The notes under the pieces: generated by a model
What the model was told of the DNA's origin: nothing
Seen by the model: only the letters and a program-made list of their open reading frames with translations
The model's database searches: none
Made by a program: the position numbers and the translations under genes
Shown here: positions 20,424 through 31,073 of the stretch, piece by piece
Position numbering within the stretch: position 1 is the stretch's first letter
Layout: each line of letters starts with the position of its first letter
NCBI GenBank assembly: GCA_029876055.1
Contig: CM056880.1
Coordinates: 620,001-684,000 of the forward strand
Length of the DNA: 64,000 nt
Source: Madurella fahalii
Lineage: Eukaryota; Ascomycota; Sordariomycetes; Sordariales
Direction: 5' to 3'

Positions 20424-22285
20424 ACGTATTTGATAAGCGAGTTGCGCAGACAAGCGAGTTGCGCACGCCCTACTACGACGCGTCCTCTTTATACTTTATA
20501 TCGAATTTTTCTACAACCCGATATGCCTCCCACTTCAAAGGAAGCGAGGGTAATCTTAGCCCTTGAAGCGATCCAAAACGACAAAAAGTTAAGCCTTCGA
20601 ACTGCAGCTAAGCTCTACGACGTACCAGAATCAACCCTCCGTTACCGACGTAGTGGCAAGCCTACACGACGCGATATTGCAGCCAACTCGCGCAAGCTTA
20701 CAGATCTGGAAGAGAAGGCAATAGTTCAGTATATAATTAAGCTATCTGAACGTGCATTCCCGCCTAGATTATATAGTATAGAAGATATAGCCAACTAACT
20801 ACTATACGAACGCGACGCGCCCCCTATCGGCAAACACTGGGCTTACAACTTCGTTAAACGCTAGCCAGAGCTCCGTATATGTTGGACGCGTCGGTACGAC
20901 TACCAGAGGGCCAAGTACGAAGATCCAAAGGTCATTAGCGAATGGTTTACCCTCGTACAAAACGTTAAGGCCAAGTACGGTATTGTAGATAACGATATCT
21001 ATAACTTCGACGAGACTGGGTTTATAATGGGCATTATCTTTGTAGGTATAGTGGTTATAACCTCGGATAGCCAGGGCAAGGCAAAACTAGCTTAGCCTGG
21101 CAACCGGGAATGGGCAACAGTGATCTAGGGAGTCAATGCCCTCGGCTAGGCTATCCCTCTATTTATAATCCTGGCTGTGTAGTACCACCTCGCTAACTAG
21201 TATACGGAGTACAACCTCCTAGCCGACTGGCGTATCGCAACTACCGATAATAGCTGGACTACTAATACTGTAGGTCTCGATTGGATTAAGTACTTCGACT
21301 ATTATACGGCACCTCGTATAAAGGGCAAATACCGGTTATTAATCCTCGACGGCTACGAGAGCTACCACTCGACCGAATTCGAGCTCTACTACCAGGAGCA
21401 CCAGATCGTTACGCTCTATATACCTCCGCATTCCTCTTACTACCTCCAGTTACTCGATGTTAGCTACTTTAGGCCGCTAAAGCAGGTATACGGTCGCTAG
21501 ATCGAGGACTTAATACACATATATATCAACTATATAAGCAAGCTCGAGTTCCTCAATGCCTTCCGCACGGCCTTCTTTATCTCTATAACAGAGAAAAATA
21601 TCCAGGGTAGCTTTTCAGGTACTGGCCTTATACCGTATAACCTAGAGAATGTGCTTTCTAAGCTAGATATAAAGCTTCGTACGCTAACACCTCTGAACTC
21701 CCGAGCCGGTACCCCACAACCTTGGGTATTCCAGACACCACACAACCCCCGAGAAGCCAACTCTCAGTCAACGCTTATCAAGACTCGTATTGCCAACCAT
21801 CAAAACAGCTCCCCAACTTCGATATTAGCTGCTATAGACCAGCTTACTAAGGGTACGATGGCTATAATGCACCAGGTAGCCCTCCTTCAAGCAGAGGTCT
21901 CTTCGCTCCGCAAGGCCAACGAGGCACTAAGCAAGCGCCGGAGAGCTAAAAGAACACGTATACAGCTTGGAGGATCACTCACTGTACAGGATGTACAGGA
22001 GGTACTAAGCCAGGGGGCTCTGGGTGGGGAGGGAGTGCAAGAAACGCAGCCGGATAGTAGTGTTATAAGGGGGGGTCGTACGAAGGTTCGGTGCTGTGGC
22101 ATATGCGGTAAGCCTGGCCACAATGTACGCACTTGCCAGGAGGCTGCAGAAGTATCTGATTCAGCTGTTTCTGATATAATTATAGTCGGTTCCTAGTATT
22201 GTTGTTTTGTAATTGAGGATAGTGTTCGTTGAGTGGTGGGGTGTGCGCAACTCGCTTGTCTGCGCAACTCGCTTATCAAATACGT
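20424..22285 (+). mobile_element. RIP-damaged pogo/Fot1-like transposon, element 2
   Basis: An 1862-bp element between TA duplications (20422-20423 and 22286-22287). Terminal inverted repeats of about 47 bp (20424-20470 and 22239-22285) differ at one base. Each contains AAGCGAGTTGCGCA in tandem. The start ACGTATTTGATAAGCGAG shares the ACGTA..TGATAAGCGAG core with element 1, while the following decamer differs (TTGCGCAGAC against TGACCAGAAC). It encodes one transposase on the plus strand, broken by stops. Confidence 0.92.
20524..22196 (+). pseudogene. Inactivated pogo/Fot1-like transposase of element 2
   Basis: The reading frame is collinear from ATG 20524 to TAG 22196 with no frameshift seen, but is cut by several in-frame TAA/TAG codons (first at 20796). 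All of them sit where Gln or Trp is expected, for example NFVKR-stop-PELR and ATVI-stop-GVN. Domains in order: psq-type HTH (LRTAAKLYDVPESTLRYR), CENP-B-type helix domain, DDE core (YNFDETGF; LLILDGYESYHS; YIPPHSSYYLQLLDV), coiled region, and an intact CCHC knuckle CGICGKPGHNVRTC near the C-terminus. Every stop is one C-to-T or G-to-A step from sense, as RIP produces. Confidence 0.92.
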
Positions 22286-23161
22286 TAAAGTTTGGTATCA
22301 CTAAATTCTATCATTATAAACAGGTATTTCCGAGACTTCTAATGCTTATTACTAATCTATATTAGTTATAATGTCGTTTTACTAGTATAAACCAATAATT
22401 ACTTAGCTGTTACGATGGGTAGCAAAGTAATACAACTCGGTTCCGGATGACGCCGCCTACCTTATCCTTTACAAAGGTTACTTTTCCGGGCGCGCGACCG
22501 CTCGTGTAAAAAGGACTCGAATCTGATGCAATTGATGCTCTGTTTGATTTCGGGCGCGATGGAGATGATATTTTCTATTGTTAGTCCAGCCTGCGGTATA
22601 AATGAGGTGCGCTATCGAGCCGACGGATATTGGTCTCAGGCTGCTAGAGATGAGGCCCGGCGAGCTATGCGCCAACCCGAGCATAGCAGGAAAGATGCCC
22701 GAGTATTGCGGCCCGGGCACTGAATGATTTGTACAATATGACAGCGCCTTGAGCGCCTTGGCACATCTGACAGCTTCCAGAACGAAGGTTGTACGAAGGT
22801 AGCCAGCAGAGCAGGGGTCTCTACCATTCTGTTACTGGCCTCTAGTAGTTCTAGGCGTACATGTAGTCTGATAATACCATAATCTCGGCTACATACTCAT
22901 ATCAAAGCGATGGGAAAGTAAAGGAACTGGCCAGTTCGCTCCAACTCAGGGCTTTATTTGCCGTTGGCTTGTGGCGCTAATGCTAGGTCGGTATCTGTTG
23001 ACCTGCCATTACTTAACCCCGGTAACGTCTATCCCACTTGACAGCTAGATGTTCTTCGATTCGCAGCTGGGTGGGAATACCGAACGGACTAAGCGGCACC
23101 TCGTAACAAACCCTTCATCCGAAGTTAATAGTACCTACTCAGCGTCGAATTTCCCAACCTG
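22286..23161. other. Intergenic, no gene seen
   Basis: AT-rich next to the transposon, then mixed sequence. No motif-bearing frame on either strand. Confidence 0.5.
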
Positions 23162-23740
23162 CTAAAACGTTAAGCCCCTATTCTTAAATGGGATTAACGC
23201 TAGTATGACGGCCTGCACATAATACGCCGTTCGATCAATGACGTCGCCAGTCAACAATCCGACCGACCCGTTCTTCTGTTTGCTGTTGTTGCCCCCGAAA
23301 ACCACGTCGTCCGCTTCCCCGAGCTCCAGCCCCCCTCTCACCAGCGTCGCAGTCTCCTCTGGAAGATAATACGTTCCCGTCCTCGCCTTTCCAATCTTCC
23401 CCTCTTTCGTGATCACTACCACCCACGCAAAGTTGCGCATCGACCCCGCTTCGTCTTCGTCGATCCCGCCTTCGATGCCCACCCAGAAATCCGCATTCGG
23501 CTCCAGGGCGCGTGCGTTGGCGGCGCGGTTCTGCGCGCCGAGGAGGGTGGTGGCGTCTGAGATGGGTTGATCCGGGACGCCGGAGGGGACTGAGACGCCT
23601 TGAGCGGTGTATGAAGTGTCGGGGAACATGAGCTTGAAACCCTTGAGGGCGGCGGAGATTTTGACGGGGTTGAGGGAGGCGGCTATTATTGTTTTGGGAA
23701 GCGATTGGGTGGTTGATGGAGAGGGTTCTTGGTCCGCCAT
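23162..23740 (-). CDS. Inosine/xanthosine triphosphatase (DUF84/YjjX family)
   Basis: Single exon, 192 aa. It opens with a short Ser/Pro tail, then IIAASLNPVKISAALKGF, the NTP-binding signature of the family (ASxNPVK). Next come VPSGVPDQPISDATTLLGAQNRA, WVGIEGGIDED and YYVQAVILALIPF. Proteins of this family hydrolyse non-canonical purine nucleotides such as ITP and XTP to keep them out of DNA and RNA; the yeast and bacterial members are about 180-200 aa, so this is full length. No targeting signal is evident, so cytosolic or nuclear. Intronless. The 3' neighbour is the GH43 gene, same strand but transcribed separately. Confidence 0.9.
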   Translation of the reverse strand: MADQEPSPSTTQSLPKTIIAASLNPVKISAALKGFKLMFPDTSYTAQGVSVPSGVPDQPISDATTLLGAQNRAANARALEPNADFWVGIEGGIDEDEAGSMRNFAWVVVITKEGKIGKARTGTYYLPEETATLVRGGLELGEADDVVFGGNNSKQKNGSVGLLTGDVIDRTAYYVQAVILALIPFKNRGLTF

Positions 23741-24171
23741 GGCTGCAAGTAACTAGTGGCGGTACCTTGGATGGTAGGACGAGGAGAGTAGGAGCAGGAG
23801 TTCTAACTTTTGATAGGTGATTAATTCAGCGAATGGTAGGATGAGGTTCAGGTTCTTGGACTTTAGGATGAAAGACTGAGAAGCGTCTCGGCAGCGGGGA
23901 TTTTCAATCCTATTAAACATGTTAGGGCTTCTGGGCTCTCAGCCCCGGCCTGACTCATGCCGGATCCCCGAACACAGCATTTTAGCGCATCACAGTGTTA
24001 CTTGGGACTGCTAATCCAATAAAACGGCAACGCAGATTGCTGACAAATGGATGGATGTGCAGTTCTATACTCGTATTTCTGGTCATAACCACTCCTGCAC
24101 ATCGAAAATCAATGTAACCAATGCTAGCATAAAACGGAAGTCCCGTAACGGTCCCGGTTTTTGAACTTTAA
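23741..24171. other. Intergenic between two minus-strand genes
   Basis: Promoter/leader of the DUF84 gene and 3' flank of the GH43 gene. Nothing else seen. Confidence 0.5.
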
Positions 24172-25806
24172 TCACTGAACGAGCTCCATCGCGAAGCTTT
24201 TGACCAGAACCTCCCCACCTAGCGCTTTGGTAGCAAAGTTGAACACCCCGTACCTGTATCCCGTAAAGTATCTCCAAGAGTTGCTCATGCCGAAAGCCGG
24301 CCCAAGGTTGGTGAAAGTCGTTCCATCCAAGCTGTACGAGAAAGTGGCTCTCCTCTCTTGAGTAGTTCCGAATGCAGGAGTGATATCGGCTTGAATGCGA
24401 AGCCAAACCTCGCCTCCGTCAATCGATGGGCCAGTAGCAGCCACTCTTCCTGTCGACGTCGTCTGCCAGGTTCCCTCAGCCAGGTTCAGGTTATCAACCA
24501 TCACGATGGTCCACGAATTTCCGGTCTTGTGAACGCCAATGTACGCCGCGCGATCCCGGAACAATACCGCTCCCGCCCGATCGCCATCACTCATCTTGCT
24601 AACATCCACTCTGAATGTGCCTGTCGATTTCGGCCCGTGAATTCGGTGCGTTAGCGTATTCCTCGCGGCGAACAGGTCTCCGGTTACGCTGGCTGTCCTC
24701 AAGAGCAACCCATTCCCAGCCATCGCCCACCTCTCACCGTCGGGGTTGTGGTTCCACTCCCACGCATGTCCTAGCCTTTCCCCCTTGAACTCCTCTGCCA
24801 CCTCCCCCATACTTCCCTCTACCGCTTTACTGGTGTTCACCGGCATAGGGTACTCCCTCCCCCACCGCCCGTTTGCATCCATCACCACCCTGGGCCACCC
24901 GTCAGACCCCCACACCATCGGCGCAACCACCGGTATCCTCCCACCGGGGTATGCATCCAAGAAAGCCACATAATACCATCTCCCATCAGGCGTGTCCACC
25001 ACCCCGCCCTGGTGCGCAAACCCGGCGTTGGTCAAAGGGCCTGCGGGCCTCTCGACCAGGGGGCGGATGGTGTACGGGCCGAAGGGTCCTGCATCGGATC
25101 GGAGGACGTACTCCGAGTCCGCGGGCCGCGTGACGAAGATGTAGTACCTACCGTTGATCTTGTACATTCTCGCGCCCTCGATTGTGCTCCCATGGGTGTA
25201 GACGAGCTGGGATCGGGCCTCGGCGAGGTCGCCGTTGGGGCGGACGGTGAGCTGCGCGACCCGGATTTCCCGGTTCCCGTAGGCGACGTACATCGTCTCG
25301 CCCGGGTCGTCGTCAATGAGCAGTCCGGCGTCGTAGTAGCATGCATTTATTGTCGGGCGTGACGTCCAGTTCCATTTCTGAGGAGCCACCTCGCCGTCGT
25401 TGGCGGCTGCATCCGTGCCGGAAGCGGTCCAGATGTAGGTTCTGCCGCCATTGATGCAGCCCAGCCAGTAGAAGGTGTCCGTTGAGGCTCTGTAGCGGAG
25501 CGTGCTCGCCCAGATCCCTTTGACGTAGGCGCGTTGATGGCTGGGTGAGTTGGGCAGGTTGTATTCGGAGCCGAAATTGAGGGTCGGCACGCTGTGGGAG
25601 ATGGGTTCCCAGTTCGCGAGATCGTAGGAGCGGAGTAAGGGCGCTCCCGGGGAGTATGCAAAGGTTGAGGATGAGTAGTAGAAGACGGAGCCAATGCGGA
25701 AGACATCTAAGTCAGGGTGGTCTTGCCAAATCACCGGGTTCGTTAAAGTTGCTGAGCTGGTAGGGGGTAAGAAGGGGGCAAGGAGGAGGAGGAAGCACAA
25801 CCACAT
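24172..25806 (-). CDS. Secreted glycoside hydrolase family 43 enzyme
   Basis: Single exon, 544 aa from the ATG at 25806. An upstream in-frame ATG at 25857 would put 17 polar residues before the signal peptide and is less likely. The signal peptide is WLCFLLLLAPFLPPTSSA. The five-bladed propeller follows with the GH43 acidic triad: D34 (HPDLDVFRIG), D159 (YYDAGLLID) and E210 (STIEGARMYK). Other family blocks are VKGIWASTLRYR and HQGGVVDTPDGRWYYVAF. A C-terminal beta-sandwich (from about residue 330) is of the GH43 accessory type. Family activities are beta-xylosidase, alpha-arabinofuranosidase and exo-galactanase; I cannot choose among them. It works outside the cell on plant cell-wall hemicellulose or pectin side chains. 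Confidence 0.92.
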   Translation of the reverse strand: MWLCFLLLLAPFLPPTSSATLTNPVIWQDHPDLDVFRIGSVFYYSSSTFAYSPGAPLLRSYDLANWEPISHSVPTLNFGSEYNLPNSPSHQRAYVKGIWASTLRYRASTDTFYWLGCINGGRTYIWTASGTDAAANDGEVAPQKWNWTSRPTINACYYDAGLLIDDDPGETMYVAYGNREIRVAQLTVRPNGDLAEARSQLVYTHGSTIEGARMYKINGRYYIFVTRPADSEYVLRSDAGPFGPYTIRPLVERPAGPLTNAGFAHQGGVVDTPDGRWYYVAFLDAYPGGRIPVVAPMVWGSDGWPRVVMDANGRWGREYPMPVNTSKAVEGSMGEVAEEFKGERLGHAWEWNHNPDGERWAMAGNGLLLRTASVTGDLFAARNTLTHRIHGPKSTGTFRVDVSKMSDGDRAGAVLFRDRAAYIGVHKTGNSWTIVMVDNLNLAEGTWQTTSTGRVAATGPSIDGGEVWLRIQADITPAFGTTQERRATFSYSLDGTTFTNLGPAFGMSNSWRYFTGYRYGVFNFATKALGGEVLVKSFAMELVQ

Positions 25807-27601
25807 GATAGAACTAGTTTTTCTGGTTTTCGTCGGGAAGTAAAAGATGAAAGACAATATTCACGTCTCTGATTGCGATGTGCTTAACCATCGCTCGCCG
25901 TTTTGGTAGTTTTAAGTACCTGAGAAATGTCTCTGGAGGAATGTCTTAGTAGCACCAGATGGAGAAAATACAGTTTCCGGCCAGCTTCGTGTTTCTCCGC
26001 CAGTGCAGTTCAAGCGGGAAATGTTGTTACAAGCGCACCAATCACCGTCCGTTGGTGGACTGGATAAGGCAGGAGTTGAATGTTTGTCAACCACCGGCCA
26101 AGACACAAACGGAGTCGCCTCGGATAAATAGGGAGAGGCATGCTAGTAGCTAGTCCGGGGGACCTAGGTCGTATATCCTATTTATTAACGTTGCCCAAAG
26201 ATTGGCGGAATCAAGACCTTACCACTCCAATCCAGTGATTAGGTTCTTGGTACACCGCGTCAAGTAGCCGATTGGTGCGTCAGGATAAATAAGCCATGCT
26301 TCTAGTAAGTATTTCCTATTCTGTCTCACGTCGTACTTTCCGCCGCTCACTCCGTCTTCATTTCAGCCCTCAAATCCGGATTATGCGGCCGAATCCGGTG
26401 GAATATCGATCGTACGCCTCCGTCTTGTTCTCCTTCTCGAGCCGATAGCGAATACCCCAACTTAGGTAAGAACACCTAAACGTCTCTAGCGCAAAATTAG
26501 ACCAAATACACGGTCCCAAGCCCAATGCAAACAAGAAGGTTGGGGAGGCACGACACCGACCGGGTTTAGTAACCACTACCAACATGATGGTGCTAGTTTT
26601 TGGTGTTTTGTGAGATGAATCTCGGCATACGAAATTTCCATGTTCGTGCCTCGCCCAGGTGACATTGCTGATACCCGCACCCAGGGATTGGGTTAAGACA
26701 GGTCGCAGGTAGGTGTCACACCTTCAGGTTAGGTATCGGAGGGCTGAATGCTGAGGCAAGCATTCTCAGCTTGGGGTTGAACACACTTGTCAATGTAGGC
26801 CGTTGCTCTATAGTGCATAGGACAAAGCTGGACAGTAGAGCACAGGAAGTGATATTGCTTGCGTGAGGAACCAAGATTCCTCACTCCATCGCGGACACGA
26901 TGATGGTATCTATACTAGGCTATCTAGAGGTAACTTGTACTCGCTTGTTCACCTTGAGATGTTCGTTCAACGAGCACTTTGCAAACAACGAGCACTATCT
27001 GATTGGTGCAAGGGGGTCTACCGTTTTCGATCCACAATGTGCACAGTACTGCACACTGTATGGGCTGTTCCCGGTGCGTGGCACGGGCTCCACACCAGAT
27101 GCGGTCTGGTGGACAACCTGAACACTCCAGCCCTTTCTTGTTGCAGTGCTCTTGTGTAACTGAGACGAGGCTTCGAAACCAACGTTTCGGAGTTCGTAAT
27201 AAAAGGAGTATTAAGTTAAAAGGGAGATAACAGGAAGGACTACCCAGTTGTTTTTCTTTTTAAAAAGTGTGAGGACCTGCAGGCCGCCATCATTGGTCAA
27301 CTCGGGAAATCGGACAGGGTCGAGCAGCGCCCGACTCCCACCATGATGATTGGAGGACGGTCCAGAAGCCCCACAACAAGCCCCGCACAAAGTTGCAGGG
27401 GTAAGAGCGCAATTGAGATGATGGGCCCATTCATCGCTGCACCCTCCGCACTTCTGCAGCGACGAGCCCAGCCGCAATTGGCGCAAGCAGAGGTACGAGG
27501 TTTAAGTCGACGCCTCTCCCAGCTATCTCCAGCCATCGCGCCATGTCGGGGACATCTCAGCGGCACCCCACATGCAAAACGACGGCCTTCCCGCGAGCGC
27601 C
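25807..27601. other. Intergenic, no gene seen
   Basis: About 1.8 kb. Short frames around 26370-26585 and 26863-27230 lack motifs and credible codon usage. The last 250 bp is GC-rich and may be the leader of the HET gene. Confidence 0.45.
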
Positions 27602-30600
27602 ATGGCCGAGTCGGACAGCAACAGCGGAAGCGTGACGCTGATCGAGACCGACGATAGGCGCGATGCTGCCCCGCGCCTTTGCCAAGACTGCAGAAAGATT
27701 GATCTCAGCATCGACAAATTCCTGATAGGCAGTCGGGCGCCAACAGCGGGCAGGATGACACAGCGGAGGTGGTGGAAGCGACGGGGAAAATACGCCTGGC
27801 CTCGGGAAGTGCCAAGAAAGTGCTCGGCACTGTGCGCACACTTCACGAGAGGAGCCAGATCTGTCGTGTGTGCGAACTCGCCTGGGGAGCGATTGGACGC
27901 CACAGCGGTTGACGAGCTCGCCCAAGTATTTCTCACATGGGAGGTCGACGGGCGCCAACGCGCACCGGGAACGAACCGTCTGGTCAACGCACTCGGCGCA
28001 TCCGGCTGACGTGGACAGAGCTGAGCGGCAAAGAGGAAAATGTCTATCTCGTCTTCGTCGCCCGGGCCAGCGCCCACATGCTCAACTCGGACGCCTACGC
28101 CACCAAAGCCACCCATACGCACTTTCTCGGCCGTGGCTCCTCCGAGACCAAGGAGAGGCAAGCGTTGATGAAGAGCTGGGTCGATCTCTGCGTCGACAAG
28201 CACGGCCCTGACTGCCAGAACAAGCACGGCGGCTCCTCCGAGTTCAAGAAGCTCCTCAACAGCACCTACTTTGGTGTCATCGACGTCGTCGACATGCAGC
28301 TCAAGCGGCTCCCCGTGACCAACGACGTCCCGGAACGCTACGTTGCGCTCAGCTACGTGGGGGGAAGCGACTTGCCGGCCAGGAACCGTACATCACGAAG
28401 AGAGAAAATGTCATGAGACACATTCAGCATGGCGGCCTGGAGAAGGAATGGGACAAACTGCCCCGAACGATACAGGACAGCATCCTGCTGGTCAGCCGAC
28501 TGGGCGAGCGCTACATCTGGATCGACTCGCTCTGCATCGTCCAAGACAGCAATAGCTCATGGGAGCTGAACGCCAAGGCAATGCACCTGGTGTATGGAAA
28601 TGCCCACTTCACCATTTGCGCTGCGGATGGCGATGCCGAGACCGGCCTCCGAGCCATTGACCCCGTTTTACGGACCTCCGAGCCCGGATCGTTGCGCAGC
28701 AGCGGTGGAAGAACAGTCTCTATGCCAGCATCAAGCTCGCTCCCGTCAGCGTCTCGCTCCCGCCACCGAAGCTCGTCGCCATTTCCCCTGGGAGTGGGCA
28801 TTAACGGAAGCAGTCCGACGATGAGCAAAAGCGCGCACTTCCCGCTGAGCCAAGCAGCAGCCGAACTGAGAAAGCAGCAGCGAGCCGCCGACGCCGCGAA
28901 TCACCCGCCCTTGGCAGCCATGCGCCTCCCTGGGATCCAACTGCTGGTGACACGACCCGCGGAAGCCGTCATCCAAGACTCGTCCTGGAACCAGCGGGGC
29001 TGGACGTTCCAGGAACGGCTTCTTTCCCGTCGATATCTCATCTTCGCAGAAGGCCATGTCTACTTCCAATGCCGATCCGCTGTCATTTCACAGCACATAT
29101 TCACCGACGGCGGCGGAGCCAACGGCTGGTCGTTGGACTGGACAAACTCTCCGCTCCGCACACTCGGCGAGCTCCGCCGTCGAGCGTTCTGGTTCTATAT
29201 GAAATGCATCAGGTTGTACACCGGAAGGGACCTCAGCAAGCCGAAGGATATTCTCACGGCCTTCCAAGGAGCGGCATGGTTGCTGGAGGATCGCATGAAA
29301 GCTCCTCTCTTCTACGGACTTCCTTCCTCGCACTTTGACCTTGCCCTGTTGTGGATGCCGTTGCAAAAGCTGGAGCGTAGGCGACAGAAGCCGTCACGCC
29401 GTCATCGCAGTACAGGATCCGCAGCCACCGCCCCGCCACCAACTTGTACACAGGACGAAATGGGCAATTGCAGCTGCCGCCTGGAAGAGGACGACTTCGG
29501 GGCACGAGACTTTCCGAGCTGGTCCTGGTGTGGCTGGATGGGGGGCAAGGCGGAGTATCCCGTCGCCATGATCGATGGTTGTTTGCAGAACGTGCAAGAG
29601 TGGCTGTTGAACCACACCTGGATTCAGTGGCACTTTCGCGACCACGAGGGGAACTTGCGGCCGCTTTGGGATAAGGACCATCTGGCCGAGGACGGCAGCG
29701 AGGAGGCCCGGTGGAAGGGGTACAAGGGGAGAGCGGGGAGGCTCAGACCGAGATTTGCCGACCCAGACTCGGGACGCCGCCCGACAATGGCAGCGGGTGA
29801 CAACAACATGCCCGGTTCACGGCCCACCGCAGGACGTGACGGCTGGCATCGATCGTCAAACCTTGACTATCTGGAACGTCTGCCAGCAGGATACTGCGAG
29901 CAGGACGAAGACGACGAAGATGACTACGCCCCTCAAGGTGGGGTCGTTGAGGTCGCCGTGGCCCAGGGTGGTTCGCGCAGAGTCGACATTACACCGAGCA
30001 CAGATGCAGACCATCTGGATGTCCCGACCCAGAATGATGATTTTCAGAATATTACTCAGCCCAGACGGTCGCGCCGGGCATCGCGCAGAGCTCCCGAGTA
30101 TCCCTCGACCGCGCCCGATATCTTCAGCTACCGTCCCCCCGCATACTACGGAGGTGGTCAGTACGGAGCGGCATCACCGTACCCCGCATCCTACGGCGTT
30201 CAAGCACCATATGGTACCTATGCAGCGTATGGACCCTATGCATCACCATTTGGCGGTCCACCGCCACCGCCACGACTAGACCATCGGCATGTCAGAATAC
30301 GCAGCCCACAGGTCCGGCGTGCCACTGACCGCGCGCGTCCCGGAAGTCCCCGCCGCGAGGACCATAGGAAGAGTCGACGGGTTCGAAATGACAAGCACGA
30401 CGACGCCTCTTCCTCATCGCACACGATAAGCGACCCGTCGGAGAGCTACAGCGAAGAAAACAGAAACAGCGACGGCGACAGCGACAGCACAGAGCAGGAA
30501 AGACGAGGTCTTCCAGCCCGAGACTCTTACGGCCGACCGATTCGACCAAATGTCGCTGACCGCGTCGTCTCCAAGTTTACGGGACTTCTTCCCGACAATC

Positions 30601-31073
30601 CGTTTGGAGTTGACCGTGGCCCCTTTGACAATCGTCAAGGTTTACGTGGTTCCATGTCTATCCTGCAATTCTGGACGTGGCGCACCGAGCTGCTCGTCAC
30701 TATCCGCGAGGACCAGAGCCCTCGGGGGGTGGGACGAGCGTCGGGGAGCGACAAGTTGTGCAAGTGCAGCATCTTTGACAGAGCTGGGGACTGGTGCGGC
30801 GCAATTACGCTGGCACGCGACTGGATAACAGGCGAGGAGGGCCAGCCACTGATGTTCATTGCGTTGTCCGACGCAAAGGGGTTTACCGAGGGCGAGTGTC
30901 CTGTTTGGAATTATTACATACCCAAGGAAAAGGAGGAGAGCGAGTGGGATCTATGTTTTGTGATGCTGCTCGGCAGGAACAGGGAGCGGGCCCTGTGGGA
31001 GAGGGTTGCGGTGGGAAAGGTCTTTCAGGCTGCTTTTGGAGATGCTGTTTGGGATGAGATTAAGCTGGGTTGA
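27602..31073 (+). pseudogene. HET-domain (heterokaryon incompatibility) gene with 5' frameshifts
   Basis: The 3' part (28413-31073) is a clean 886-codon frame. The homologous protein begins much earlier (ATG 27602, with LCQDCRKIDLSIDKF) and changes frame about four times without intron signals: near 27715, 27893 (before a TGA), 27990 and 28358. The segments read SQICRVCELAWGAIG, then FLTWEVDGR, then RTRRIRLTWTELSGKEENVY, then VPERYVALSYV, then LAGQEPYITKRENV. The last shift destroys the Trp of the conserved SYVWG motif. HET core blocks remain: RYIWIDSLCIVQD, HFTICAADG and GWTFQERLLSRRYL. The C-terminal third is disordered (Pro/Tyr-rich, then Ser/Asp-rich). The net shift of two bases returns the total to a multiple of three. 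HET proteins trigger cell death on non-self fusion. This is a decayed allele or an assembly-error site. Confidence 0.82.
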
